From positions 36,474,602 to 36,538,601 of the forward strand of contig CM035806.1 in NCBI GenBank assembly GCA_020466095.1: 64,000 bases of DNA, in the 5' to 3' direction. Positions 48,101-55,789 of the stretch are shown here, in pieces. Each line of letters opens with the position of its first letter. Position 1 is the first letter of the stretch. The notes beneath the pieces were generated by a model. That model did no database searches. It saw nothing but the letters and a program-made list of their open reading frames with translations, and was not told where the DNA came from. Source of the stretch: Chlorops oryzae. Taxonomy: Eukaryota > Arthropoda > Insecta > Diptera > Chloropidae. The position numbers and the translations under genes are program-made.

Positions 48101-50660
48101 ATGAAATGACAAAAGAAAAGAAAAAAGAAAAAATACTCACCCAAGTATTACACCGAAATAAATCTCTCTCTCTCTCTTCAATTACGTATGTACAATCACA
48201 AAATATTTATTTTGCATATATTAACGAAATAAGTTGAATGTAATATTATTTTTTTTTTTTTTACCGTATTTTGTTTTAAATTCCGCTAAGCTCTCCGCTG
48301 CTAAGCTCGAATCCTATTTTTAACGTTAAAATAAGTTGGACTAAATATCTATTTATATAATATTATTATATATTTTAAAGTAGTTCTCATATGATGCCCT
48401 TTACAATTAATGAAATATGCAGCTTTATTATTTTCATTTATTAAAAATCGATTTCTTTTTCTATAGGTCCCAAATTGTATAAACAACCCGCGGCCAAATC
48501 CAATCGTGGCATTATACTTAATGCCGTAGAGTATTGTGTCTTTCCTGGTGCAGTGAATCGCGATGCGAAGCAAAAAGTTCTTGAAAAGATTGCACGCTCT
48601 GAGGCAAAACATTTTTTGGTACTATTCCGCGATGCTGGTTGCCAATTTAGAGCACTTTATAGTTATGTTCCCGAAACGGAGCAAGTTGTAAAACTTTACG
48701 GCACAGGACCTAGTCAAGTCGATGAAGTCATGTTTGATAAGTTCTTTAAGTAAGTTTATCATTCATCAAGGACTACTATTTATAGAAAATATATACATAC
48801 ACACATGCATGTATATATAGAAAAAGGAATTATCCGTATTAGAATTCAAAAACTCCATACTCGCATATATGCTAAAAACTGACATTCGGTGCAACATATA
48901 CAATAACAGGTTGGCTGATAAGTCCCCGGTCTGACACATAGATGGTGTCGCTAGTATTAAATGCATATTATTTTTATATAGTGGCAACCTTCAAATGATT
49001 CGTGTCAAAATTTGACGTCTGTAAGTCAATTAGTTTGTGAGATAGAGCGTCTTTTGTGAAGCAACTTTTGTTATTGTGAAAAAAATGGAAAAAAAGGAAT
49101 TTCGTGTTTTGATAAAATACTGTTTTCTGAAGGGAAAAAATACAGTGGAAGCAAAAACTTGGCTTGATAATGAGTTTCCGGACTCTGCCCCAGGAAAATC
49201 AACAATAATTGATTGGTATGCAAAATTCAAGCGTGGTGAAATGAGCACGGAGGACGGTGAACGCAGTGGACGCCCGAAAGAGGTGGTTACCGACGAAAAC
49301 ATCAAAAAAATTCACAAAATGATTTTGAATGACCGTAAAATGAAGTTGATCGAGATAGCAGAGGCCTTAAAGATATCAAAGGAACGTGTTGGTCATATCA
49401 TTCATCAATATTTGGATATGAAAAAGCTCTGTGCAAAATGGGTGCCGCGCGAGCTCACATTTGACCAAAAACAACAACGTGTTGATGATTCTGAGCGGTG
49501 TTTGCAGCTGTTAACTCGCAATACACCCGAGTTTTTGCGTCGATATGTGACAATGGATGAAACATGGCTCTATCACTACACTCCTGAGTCCAATCGACAG
49601 TCGGCTGAGTGGACAGCGATCGGTGAACCGTCTCCGAAGCGTGGAAAGACTCAAAAGTCCGCTGGCAAAGTAATGGCCTCTGTTTTTTGGGATGGGCATG
49701 GAATAATTTTTATCGATTATCTTGAGAAGGGAAAAACCATCAACAGTGACTATTATATGTCGTTATTGGAGCGTTTGAAGGTCGAAATCGCGGCAAAACG
49801 GCCCCATATGAAGAAGAAAAAAGTGTTGTTCCACCAAGACAACGCACCGTGCCACAAGTCATTGAGAACGATGGCAAAAATTCATGAATTAGGCTTCGAA
49901 TTGCTTCCCCACCCACCGTATTCTCCAGATCTGGCCCCCAGCGACTTTTTCTTGTTCTCAGACCTCAAAAGGATGCTCGCAGGGAAAAAATTTGGCTGCA
50001 ATGAAGAGGTGATCGCCGAAACTGAGGCCTATTTTGAGGCAAAACCGAAGGAGTACTACCAAAATGGTATCAAAAAATTGGAAGGTCGTTATAATCGTTG
50101 TATCGCTCTTGAAGGGAACTATGTTGAATAATAAAAACGAATTTTGACAAAAAAATGTGTTTTTCTTTGTTAGACCGGGGATTTATCAGCCAACCTGTTA
50201 TATTGTATATATGGGCAAATCCAAACGTTACCGTTTTCCGCATTCTGGACGTCGAGCATCGTTCATTTTTTATTGAATATTCAAGAAAACAATACAATCC
50301 GGCTCTAGTCTAGTCGGTAAACAAAGAATTCTTAAACAAAATTTTTTTAATGAATAAAACCAATTTTATTTTTTGGCGCTTGGTTTACTTTTTGCTGGAT
50401 TTGCCCATATGTTATGGTCACTGATGGCGAAGAATGTGTTTAATGATGTCCCTTTGCACCTGAACCTAAATTTAATAATACCTATTAATTAATCTTTCGA
50501 ATGTATTATTTGCAGATACAACTCAGGCGGCAAATGTTTCTCCCAAGTGCACACGAAACATCTGACAGTGACCATTGATGCCTTCACAATCCACAACTCA
50601 TTGTGGCAGGGTAAAAAAGTTCAATTGCCAAGCAAAAAAGACATGGCATTGGTCATATGA
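17919..50660 (+). CDS. Patronin: Patronin (CAMSAP family microtubule minus-end-binding protein), 26 coding exons, 1846 aa
   Basis: The product caps and stabilises free microtubule minus ends and organises non-centrosomal arrays. All exons join in frame with GT-AG borders: 17919-17948, 23926-24237, 27178-27266, 27378-27513, 27622-27872, 27942-28042, 30021-30170, 33353-33448, 33692-33838, 36344-36406, 36617-36766, 36864-36993, 37086-37330, 37396-37535, 37823-37924, 38185-38286, 38621-38767, 40575-42413, 42483-42719, 42828-43020, 43364-43438, 44815-44886, 45501-45611, 47205-47399, 48467-48749, 50516-50660. They total 5541 nt. Order: N-terminal leader, CH domain (about 170-310), QPVTPIPDLRSELDF motif, Ser-rich linker, coiled coils, a long Gln-rich region, more coiled coil, and the CKK domain (about 1706-1846). 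The start MDAEPQEIRQ in CCAGTATGG is the only ATG in frame with exon 2 that I found; other promoters may exist in the 6-kb first intron. Confidence 0.93.
18851..19820. repeat. Microsatellites in Patronin intron 1
   Basis: These are (CA)n at about 18854-18882, (CATTCG)n at 19138-19160 and (TTTG)n at about 19778-19810. Other (CA)n runs are at about 30564-30593 and 45139-45165, and (TA)n at 28063-28089 and 33218-33243. Apart from listed transposons I see nothing gene-like in 17949-23925. Confidence 0.7.
20705..20875. mobile_element. Small pogo/Tc1-like MITE with a (GA)n block
   Basis: The ends CAGTGTACT and AGTACACTG are flanked by TA. The inside includes CCCGTTTAAGCGAACACCTC and the opposed AGGTGTCCGCTTAAGAG, then (GA)n. 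The GTTTAAGCGAACACC style is common in pogo-like ends. Confidence 0.5.
22323..23395. mobile_element. hAT-type element, 1073 bp, with perfect 8-bp target duplication
   Basis: The ends are TAGAGATTTGCACGGGCC and GGCCCGTGCCCATCTCTA, with GTCTGGCC on both sides. The subterminal regions are dense in GGCCCGGCCCGAA, unlike the AT-rich surroundings. The centre is AT-rich, has no transposase frame, and carries a second nested element at 22788-23047. It sits in Patronin intron 1. Confidence 0.8.
22788..23047. mobile_element. Foldback MITE nested in the 22.3-kb hAT element
   Basis: The left arm begins CAGATTACGACATCAG and the right arm ends TCGTGATCTG. Both arms share TTGTAAATGACGTTATT and ATGTTTGGGCTRCGACATCT over about 85 bases. 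It is flanked by TA, as for a Tc1/mariner-type MITE. Its position gives the insertion order: hAT first, then this. Confidence 0.6.
23483..23675. repeat. Decayed copy of the GGGGCT-ended hairpin MITE
   Basis: It matches 46018-46151 (GGGGCTCTCTCCAGTT, AAAATTTCTGATTCATTTCTGAAG) but the arms are eroded. Patronin intron 1. Confidence 0.45.
24372..25036 (+). mobile_element. DINE-1/INE-1-like element, copy C, with two nested insertions
   Basis: It begins TATACCGACACACTATGTG and shares with copy A the GATTTAGCCATGGCC segment, a (GTCT)n array, GACGAAACTTGTTATATACG and GGGTCTGTTATGCAAATCAC. It is interrupted at 24695 by a 223-bp MITE and its 3' part runs into a hAT element at 25037. The usual CTATAACACCC end is not found. 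Confidence 0.55.
24695..24917. mobile_element. PIF/Harbinger-type MITE, 223 bp, with TAA target duplication
   Basis: The ends CAGGGGTGTCACAGAATCCG and CGGATTCTGTGACATCCCTG extend to about 41 bases with three mismatches and contain CCGACAGCTGTCGG. TAA lies on both sides. Removing the element and one TAA restores CTGCTCTAAAAT, which is what DINE copy A has at the same place, so the empty site is confirmed within this window. Confidence 0.8.
25037..25282. mobile_element. hAT-type MITE, 246 bp, relative of 3988-4453, 8-bp target duplication
   Basis: The ends TAGTGTTCGACCGAA and TTCGGTCGGACACTA are flanked by ATAAAAAT on both sides. An extra internal terminus CATCGGTCGGACACTA sits at about 25119-25134, so the element is chimeric or contains a second, shorter copy. 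Confidence 0.75.
26420..26610. mobile_element. Member of the AGCCCTATTCTAAA MITE family
   Basis: The left end AGCCCTATTCTAAATGAATA matches the reverse complement of the right end of 43661-43899. Internal blocks (AAAAATGTTCGAA, TAGAATGGGAATAAATT) match it too. Patronin intron 2. Confidence 0.5.
28098..28448. mobile_element. hAT-type MITE, 351 bp, with perfect 8-bp target duplication
   Basis: The ends CATAGCTGTTAAAT and ATTTAACAGCTATG are flanked by GTCTCTAT on both sides. The interior is full of TAATCGATTAC/AATCATGATTAC permutations. Patronin intron 6. Confidence 0.75.
29039..29184. mobile_element. Hairpin MITE with GGGGCC ends, 146 bp
   Basis: The left arm GGGGCCATACTCTGTATTGC pairs with the right arm GCAATACAGAGTGGGGGCCCC. 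The rest of intron 6 (29200-30020) is AT-rich with A/T runs and no frame. Confidence 0.5.
30021..38767 (+). CDS. Patronin: Patronin exons 7-17: conserved linker, Ser/Arg-rich region and first coiled coils
   Basis: Exon 7 carries MQPVTPIPDLRSELDF, a CAMSAP-wide motif that fixes the frame. Exon 9 reads AFVVHKSRGVTTLSS then EPLVPARLRQAKEK. Exon 11 has RRSRRNSSSEDSQLTIENFG and a DRERDRERER tract. Exon 14 is a strong coiled coil (NIRMKLEEKRRRIELDKRR). Exon 17 is a Gln-rich helix (DIQQDIQRLATQQSQ). Exons 7-11 all begin and end in phase 1, and exons 15-17 in phase 0, so each can be skipped without a frameshift. Exon 9 depends on an acceptor (TTGAACAG at 33691) that is weak in pyrimidines, the least certain border here. 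Confidence 0.85.
30650..30923. mobile_element. TIR MITE with GCCCCAGCGGCCAA ends
   Basis: Inverted ends GCCCCAGCGGCCAA and TTGGCCGCTGGGGC bound a 274-bp element containing several TAGGCAG/GTAGGC and GTATACTTTGTA repeats. A lone end CCCAGCGGCCAATAGT recurs at 34003-34018. Patronin intron 7. Confidence 0.6.
30930..32580. other. Patronin intron 7, unexplained part
   Basis: I find no conserved frame. Positions 31820-31910 are GC-richer than the intron (CCTCCGAAGACGCCCGTCTC) and probably derive from a retroelement, but no motif supports a family. A 33-base T run is at 32114-32145. Confidence 0.3.
32590..33213. mobile_element. hAT-type element, 624 bp, with perfect 8-bp target duplication
   Basis: The ends TAGTGATGTAACGAATG and ATTCGTTACATCACTA are flanked by ATATATAC on both sides. 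The subterminal repeats are CGAATGCGAATATTCG. No transposase frame is present. It ends 140 bases before Patronin exon 8. Confidence 0.8.
34262..34345 (+). other. tRNA-like module (SINE head) followed by a T run
   Basis: The A-box-like TGGCTCAGTGTG (34274-34285) and B-box-like GTTCAAATC (34317-34325) are correctly spaced, with GCGACCTGGAGACCCG between, and are followed at 34347 by a T run that could terminate pol III. The T stem has mismatches and there is no matching acceptor stem, so it is not a functional tRNA. Confidence 0.45.
34573..34648 (-). other. Second tRNA-like module, opposite strand
   Basis: On the minus strand GGCTCCG is followed by the A box TAGCGTAATGG, CTAGCATGTCC, an imperfect anticodon-like arm and the B box GTTCGAATCCC. 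The A and B boxes match the consensus well. The T stem and acceptor stem do not close. Confidence 0.5.
34790..36340. other. Patronin intron 9, remaining part
   Basis: AT-rich sequence with (TTTA)n at 34867-34890 and T runs at 35551 and 35873. No gene or intact element seen. Confidence 0.4.
39092..39670. mobile_element. TIR element, about 580 bp, CTGGTCTCCAGTTC ends
   Basis: The left end AAAGCTGGTCTCCAGTTC pairs with the right end GAACTGGAGACCAGCCTTT, and AAGGAATG continues the match inward. The termini resemble the GGGGCTATTCTCCAGTTC hairpin MITE at 46018. It lies in Patronin intron 17; the remainder of that intron (39680-40570) shows nothing recognisable. Confidence 0.5.
40575..42413 (+). 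CDS. Patronin: Patronin exon 18: 1839-bp Gln/Pro/His-rich exon
   Basis: It starts after CACTCAG with QTYGSQQHLSSDHYQ and ends DVDNLDP before GTAAGTT. It encodes 613 residues with polyQ and HQQQQ arrays (CAG/CAA mixed) and a conserved-looking acidic block around ICFIGDEEDVEEIERNII. The last third is charged and holds FYISFDDEQPKRPKPPLRAK. The polyQ length is probably polymorphic. Frames on the other strand are shadows of the repeats. Confidence 0.9.
42483..50660 (+). CDS. Patronin: Patronin exons 19-26: second coiled coil, linker and CKK domain
   Basis: Exon 19 is a long charged coiled coil (MERRKEKIMLLSLQRR onward). Exons 20-24 form a Ser/Arg linker with RVIRPRPKTIHVDDGS and RATPPRRAPSPG. 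Exons 25-26 encode the CKK domain, the minus-end-recognition module: GPKLYKQPAAKSNRGIILNA, HFLVLFRDAGCQFRALY, DEVMFDKFFKYNSGGKCF and SLWQGKKVQLPSKK, ending at TGA 50658-50660. The CKK is split by the last intron (48750-50515), which contains the mariner. Exons 21-24 are all phase 1 and multiples of three. Confidence 0.93.
43661..43899. mobile_element. MITE, 239 bp, AGCCCTATTCTAAAATGAAT family (best copy)
   Basis: The left end AGCCCGATTCTAAATATGAA matches the inverted right end AGCCCTATTCTAAAATGAAT, continuing GGGAA(A/T)TTTTTCCC. The middle has CTAAACACACTGGGAGGGG. Related sequences are at 26420, 47740 and 54570. Patronin intron 21. Confidence 0.6.
44170..44343. mobile_element. pogo/Tigger-like MITE, 174 bp, TA target
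   Basis: CAGTAGAATCTGCATATAAC at the left and, inverted, CAGTAGAATCCGGATATAAC at the right are flanked by TA. This is the typical CAGTAGAATCYGGATATAAC pogo-like end. Patronin intron 21. Confidence 0.7.
46018..46151. mobile_element. Near-perfect hairpin MITE, 134 bp
   Basis: The arms of about 60 bases begin GGGGCTATTCTCCAGTTCTG in both orientations and are almost identical, with TTT on each side. In the Patronin pre-mRNA (intron 23) it would form a long stem. Eroded relatives are at 23483 and, at the ends only, 39092. Confidence 0.65.
47740..47900. repeat. Partial copy of the AGCCCTATTCTAAA MITE family
   Basis: It shares ATTCTCCCATTGTAAACACAC, GGGGGGGCAATATAAACGAAGC and AACATTTTTAA with 43661-43899. 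The outer ends are degraded. Confidence 0.45.
48906..50198 (+). mobile_element. Intact mariner transposon, irritans (Himar1-like) type, 1293 bp
   Basis: The TIRs start ACAGGTTGGCTGATAAGTCC on the left and ACAGGTTGGCTGATAAATCC when the right end is inverted, two mismatches in the first 30 bases. TA duplicates are at 48904-48905 and 50199-50200. The size is close to Himar1 (about 1.29 kb). It holds one full transposase gene in the same direction as Patronin and sits in the last Patronin intron, between the two exons of the CKK domain. Deleting it and one TA gives the perfect palindrome ATATACAATATATTGTATAT as target. Confidence 0.95.
49085..50131 (+). CDS. Mariner transposase, full length, 348 aa
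   Basis: DD34D transposase that cuts and pastes the surrounding element at TA sites. I chose the ATG at 49085 (MEKKEFRVLIKYC), which gives 348 residues, the Himar1 length; a GTG nine bases upstream is not a start. The N-terminal half has two helix-turn-helix DNA-binding regions with the GRPKEV linker near residue 63. The catalytic core has WVPREL (119-124), Asp158 in TMDETW, Asp252 in HQDNAPCH and Asp287 in YSPDLAPSDFF, exactly 34 residues after the second Asp. There are no stops or frameshifts, so it may be active. From memory it differs from Himar1 at only a handful of residues, which suggests recent horizontal acquisition by a fly. Confidence 0.95.
   Translation: MEKKEFRVLIKYCFLKGKNTVEAKTWLDNEFPDSAPGKSTIIDWYAKFKRGEMSTEDGERSGRPKEVVTDENIKKIHKMILNDRKMKLIEIAEALKISKERVGHIIHQYLDMKKLCAKWVPRELTFDQKQQRVDDSERCLQLLTRNTPEFLRRYVTMDETWLYHYTPESNRQSAEWTAIGEPSPKRGKTQKSAGKVMASVFWDGHGIIFIDYLEKGKTINSDYYMSLLERLKVEIAAKRPHMKKKKVLFHQDNAPCHKSLRTMAKIHELGFELLPHPPYSPDLAPSDFFLFSDLKRMLAGKKFGCNEEVIAETEAYFEAKPKEYYQNGIKKLEGRYNRCIALEGNYVE
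50209..50410. repeat. Candidate short MITE next to the mariner
   Basis: ATATGGGCAAATCCA at 50209-50223 is repeated inverted as TGGATTTGCCCATAT at 50396-50410, bounding about 200 bases of AT-rich DNA. It ends about 105 bases before the last Patronin exon. Confidence 0.4.
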
Positions 50661-52890
50661 AATCAGAAAATATTGCGATCGCAACCCAGAGAGCCCCCAG
50701 AGAGAAGACCAGTCATAACAAAAACTTAGTCATGCCAATTTATTTTATTTTTATTTTTTTTTTTTACTTTTCTTTACTATTCTTGTTTTATTTTTTATTA
50801 TATCGATTTGTTAAAGCTTCTCATCAGTTGTATGTTAAACATACGCTTCTTCTCACAATGTCGCTGGCGCTGGAATAGCAATGTTATAATGCCGTGAAAA
50901 GAAATTGCTTCTATATAGCGTATGCTTTAGAAATGAATTTATGTAAAACTTTTCAAAGCTATTAGAAATGTGGTGGATAAGAGCGTTGTTGATTGAGAGA
51001 GAAATAACTAGAAAAATTACGATTGCGTATAGTCGAAAAAGAGGTTCCACGGTAAATGAAATTATTTAACAAACCCAAACCAATTAAGTGTCTAAAACAA
51101 AAAAAAAAAACAAAAACAAAAACATAAAAATTTAATTGAAAAATAATATTAATAAGATTAAATCATAAAAACTAAAAGAAAGACATAGGCTTCTACTAAA
51201 AGTAAGCATATGCATAATCCAATCTGTGTAACAAATTGAATTATTATGTATTGCCTTTTATATATCTACATATAAATATACATATATATATATACAAACT
51301 TATATGTGTGTATCGTAAAAGAATCCCACAAAATACTTACAAGTTTAAATTAATCTTTGTAAGAAAAGAAAAATGTTCAAAAAAAAAAAACCGCAATGCT
51401 TCATTGTTGTAAGTTTCTTTCTTGTTGTCTCCAAAAATTTTGTGAACGCATTATATTAGCTGTTGAATCTTTAAACAAAAAAAAACAAAAAAAAAAGAAA
51501 CATTTTAAAAGGCATGAACCATGAACCAAACCTTTATTAAGCGAGTTTTAAGCACCAACAACTTTTCCTTAAGCATTCAGTATTCTGAACTTTTTCTTTT
51601 ATTTTATTTACTTTGTCGAAAGAATTCAAATGCGTTTTTTTTTTTTTTTTTACTGCGGATTTTAATACTCAGAGTTGAAGTCAATGCATGCAATGAATAT
51701 TTGAGTAGACAATTACTTTTTATTTCAAATTTTAATTGTCTTAGATATAAAAAAAAAAAAATTCCTTAAAATTTTCACATTGGAATTGAAAAACTTCAAA
51801 GAAAACGTTTTTAAACGATTTTATTTCCGTTTCCCCCCACCCCCCAATAAAAATTTGTGGTTTTTATCACTTAATCGTAGAACACACGCAAATGAAAGGA
51901 AATTCATCGCAGAGGGATTTATAATATCTATAGTTATTTATACATTTTAAAAAATCCGCTTCTACAAAATTTAATATTCAATTTTTTGAATACTAGCAAA
52001 ACACTCCAACGCATCATACTCAACAACTCCAGTTTGGTTCTTGAAAATGGAAGCTACTACTTTTTTGTTGCGCGACAATTCGAAAAAATTATAAAATAAC
52101 GAACTGAACAACTTTTCCACATCGCAAAGATAAAGTAAACTAAATTTAAAAAAAAAAAAATTACATAAGAATCACTTATTAAAAATTGCAATAACGCATG
52201 AATATTAAAGAGAGAAAAAAAATTAGAACAGCAAAAACCAACTGCCATTTAAATTGCAAGATTTAAAATTGTAAACAGAAGAAAAAGAGCTGAATTGAAT
52301 GGTGTTTTATTTTTTATTAAGAATCAGTTGCTTGCTTCAATTTGATTTTGCTCATTAACCGTAAAGTGGAACTTTTCAGTCGCTGGATTCGGAACTCTTT
52401 TGGCAACTATATATTATACTGCCAGTAGGAGTTTTCGAATTATTTTTTTTTAGTACATTCTTTTTTTTCTTGATCCATTTTTGTACCCCTATGCGCTGAT
52501 CAACTAATGGTAGTCTATATTTTAATTGTAGTTTTAATTGCTTTTTTAACATTTTTCTTTTACGTTTTGTATGTAATGGAATATTTTTTTTTTTTTTTTA
52601 CCTTTTTTGTACTTTTGTAGGGCGAACAAATTAATTTTTAATCCAAAAAGAAAATATATATAAAAGTATAAATATGTATGCTATCATTAATAAAAGAAAA
52701 AGAAACTATGTAACTTGAAAGTAGGCAGGATTATGTCAAAATTAGGCATGCCAGGTTCTATGGTGGCCTATTGTTTTGAATGTTGCATATTAATAATGCG
52801 AGGAAGAAAGTTAAAATGAGATATGAGTTCATAAGTTTAAGAACCATATAAATTTAATGTAATAAAAACCTTTATTCTATTTAATAAAAT
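50661..52890 (+). terminator. Patronin: Patronin 3' UTR with candidate polyadenylation signals
   Basis: AT-rich, stop-dense DNA follows the TGA. AATAAA-type signals appear at 51846-51851, 52861-52866 and 52882-52887. Conserved insect 3' UTRs of this gene are long, but which site is used cannot be seen. No other gene in the interval. Confidence 0.4.
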
Positions 52891-53023
52891 AACAAAAAAA
52901 ATATTTAACACAAATATTGCAAATTTATTCTTATGAATTTGAGAACGGAATCGTCCATCAAGTCTTTGATAACGTTTGTATAAAAAATCAAATATACATA
53001 GCTGTCATATACATATTTACATT

Positions 53024-53284
53024 TCATGAAGTGGGCTTTGAAATTTCGAAAAAATTGATGGAATATATTACTGCCTGCATTACGCAAGACCAATAGTGGA
53101 GGACTTCCTCTGCACTTGGAATGGACGACTTCATGAATAACTTGCCCTGCAAAGTGTCGTGCGTGAAGCTCGCAACATTTTTATGGGTTTTGCATCGACG
53201 GCACATAGATATTCTAATCATCATTATTTGGCTACGTTTAACAAGAGGTACTTGTGTAAAATTTTTCAGAATATCATACTGCAA
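53024..53284 (-). pseudogene. Possible transposase relic (zinc-ribbon, Merlin/ISXO2-like)
   Basis: The minus-strand frame reads SMCRRCKTHKNVASF, then FMKSSIPSAEEVLHYWSCV. A CxxCK pair followed by an F..S.IP segment and a helix with Trp recalls the start of ISXO2/Merlin transposases. It is short, lacks the DDE core and may be chance. Confidence 0.22.
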
Positions 53285-53329
53285 CAGTGTCGTATCTTAG
53301 TTCTAAACGGCTAATCTAATATTACTAGA

Positions 53330-55200
53330 TCTGAAGTTTCGTTTGAGTGCTAATTTTTATTCTTGTAATTTCAAGCCTATTTTTGTATGGGTGACACCCC
53401 CTAAAGGAGGAGATAGAGGTTAGGTATGTTATAAAGTATAAATACTTGGGGTAAAAAAATAATGGGGGTCGGTCATATATATCAGCCCCCTAGGAGGGGT
53501 TTGACTGTAGTGACAGGCATTTTGTCTGAAATTGTGATAAAATTAAAGTAATTTTGTATGGGTGACCCCCTAAGGAGGGGAGATAGGGGGTCAGTATGTT
53601 GGGAAAAAATGTTAATGAGACAAAGTTAATGGGGGTCGGTCAAACATTTGACTCCTCTAGGGGCACTCTGGGGCTAGTTAGGACAGTGGGGGGAAAATTC
53701 ATAAAAAAAATTACTTTTGTATTGGAGCCCCCTTAAGGAGTGGAGATAGGGGGAAGGTATTTTTGGATAAATTGTTGGGAATAAAAAAATAATGGTAGTT
53801 GGTCCTACATTTGACCCCTCTAGGAGCTACTCTGCTTACAGTAACATCAAAAATTTGGAAAAAAATCAAAAATTAAATTTTTCAAATGACTTGATGCGTG
53901 ACATTTTTTTTACAAAATAACCTTAAAATTAGTATTTTATGAAGTCTTTAATAAAAGTTCATCGTACTATGATACAGGAAAAGAGTTTCAAAAAAAGTCA
54001 TCACCCTAATGCACACGCACAGTTATGAATGTTAATTTATAGGTCTCGCCATCACTGGCGTAGTTGAACGTCTTTTTGTGAGTTAGGGCTTTTTTCTTTC
54101 GCAAAATTGTTCGCTATGAGTTAGGGCTTTTTTTAAAAGTAACTATAACTTCGGTATTTTCAATCAAAGGTCGTCAATTTTTTTGGAGGGGGTGTATTTG
54201 AGAGTCGACCATCAGAAAATGCAAAAATCTCGTTTTAAAAAAAAAATGAGTTACGCCTTTCTATCCGAAGCTAACGATATGCTTTATTCTTGTAAGTGTC
54301 ATCAACGATATTTTCAAGTCGTGCAACCAGCGTCGAAGACAACAGCAGGACTGTGCCAAAGCGGTTGCTACGAGAGATTTTTCAAGAGTTCTCACTGAAC
54401 GACGTGAGAGATATGAGAGATAAAAAGAAATGGAAACTAGAATAGGTAAGTCGAATTTCTATACACCTGAAACCTACGAGATGCAATGAAATATCACTGA
54501 TAATCGATTCAAAGAATAGTTTTTATCAGCGACTATCAGCTACTAACTAACTATTTAAAATTTTCGCAATTCTTGCTCCCTTCGTATTTGACTTCCCAGT
54601 GTGTTTAGAATGAGAGGAGAATTTTTTAAATCGATGGGAAAAATTGCAAAAAATATTTGATGGGGTCTGTAAATATACCCCAAGTTACAAGAATTTATCG
54701 GCTTTTCTGAAATTGGCAGTAAATACAGTTTCTGAGGGGACCCTAAGAGGAGATGGGTAATGTTGGGAATATGTTATAAAAATTAATGGGGTCGTAAAAA
54801 GCTCCTTAGGGCATTTGGGCTATTAGGCGTGGGGGGAAAATTCATAAAAAATTATTTGTATTGAGCCCCCTTAAGGAGTGGAATAGGGGAAGTATTTCTG
54901 GAAAGCTGGAGAATATAAAATAATGTATTAGGCCTTACATTGACCCCCTGGGTCTCTAGCTCGTAAATCAAAATTTGGAAAAAAACAAAAATTAAATTTT
55001 TCAAAGACTTGATGCGGAATTTTTTTAAAATAACCTTAAAATAGATCTATGAACTTAATAAAATTCGCGATATGATCAGGAAAACATGTTCAAAAAAATC
55101 ATCCCCTAATGCACACGCAGTTATGAATGTTGAATTTTATAGTCTGCGAAACTGCTAGTTGAATTTTTGTGAAAGTTAGATTTTTTTTTCGAAAATGTGG
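53330..55200. repeat. Diverged tandem and duplicated repeat
   Basis: Units of roughly 170-200 bases with GTATGGGTGACCCCCTAAGG, GGGGTCGGTC and a CCCCTCTAGGA-type segment recur at about 53385, 53555 and 53720. A second, shorter version of 53680-54110 follows at 54835-55165, where the same words occur with many 1-3 base losses (for example GATGCGTGACATTTTTTTT versus GATGCGGAATTTTTTT). The interval 54560-54655 between them holds part of the AGCCCTATTCTAAA MITE family. Confidence 0.5.
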
Positions 55201-55789
55201 TCTTGATCAAATTTTACCTTAGAGGAAATTGTTTAGCTGCGAAATTTTTTCAAATAGTGAAATCAATTGTTTTTGAATTCAGTCGGTATTGTCTTGATGA
55301 TTTAACTTAGAGTGTCATTTCTTAGCTGCGAAAACTCAATTAAAATAGTGAAAATCAATTTTTGCGAATTTCGCGAAATTGGTCATGGTCAAAATTGCTA
55401 TCATTTAAGGACGACTTTATAGGCGGCAAAATACCAATCAGAAGAAGCAAAAAAATACTGTTGTAATTCAGGTTGCTAAATAAGAGAAGAGTTTTTTTTC
55501 TATTGTGTAGGATGAACCATAGTATAAGATAAAAACGCAATGGTTTTTACTAAAGCTTAGGTCTACATGTAGCTATACATCACCTAAATTTCACGAGATG
55601 GGATGTATAGTAAAAAATGATACAGAAAAATTTTTAAAAATCGATTTGAAACTCAACATTCCCAACTTCAAGAAGGGACTCACGCAAAAAAATTGATGTC
55701 CAGTTTTTCGGAATTTACCTGGTAATTTTCCATGCCAAATGGCAATATGATATCTTTCATGGTTTAGGAAGGGTAAATACGAAAAACCT

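Noticed and set aside
49076..49084. Extension of the mariner transposase to an upstream GTG
   Set aside because: It would add three residues in an A-rich leader. The ATG at 49085 gives the 348-residue length of this subfamily.
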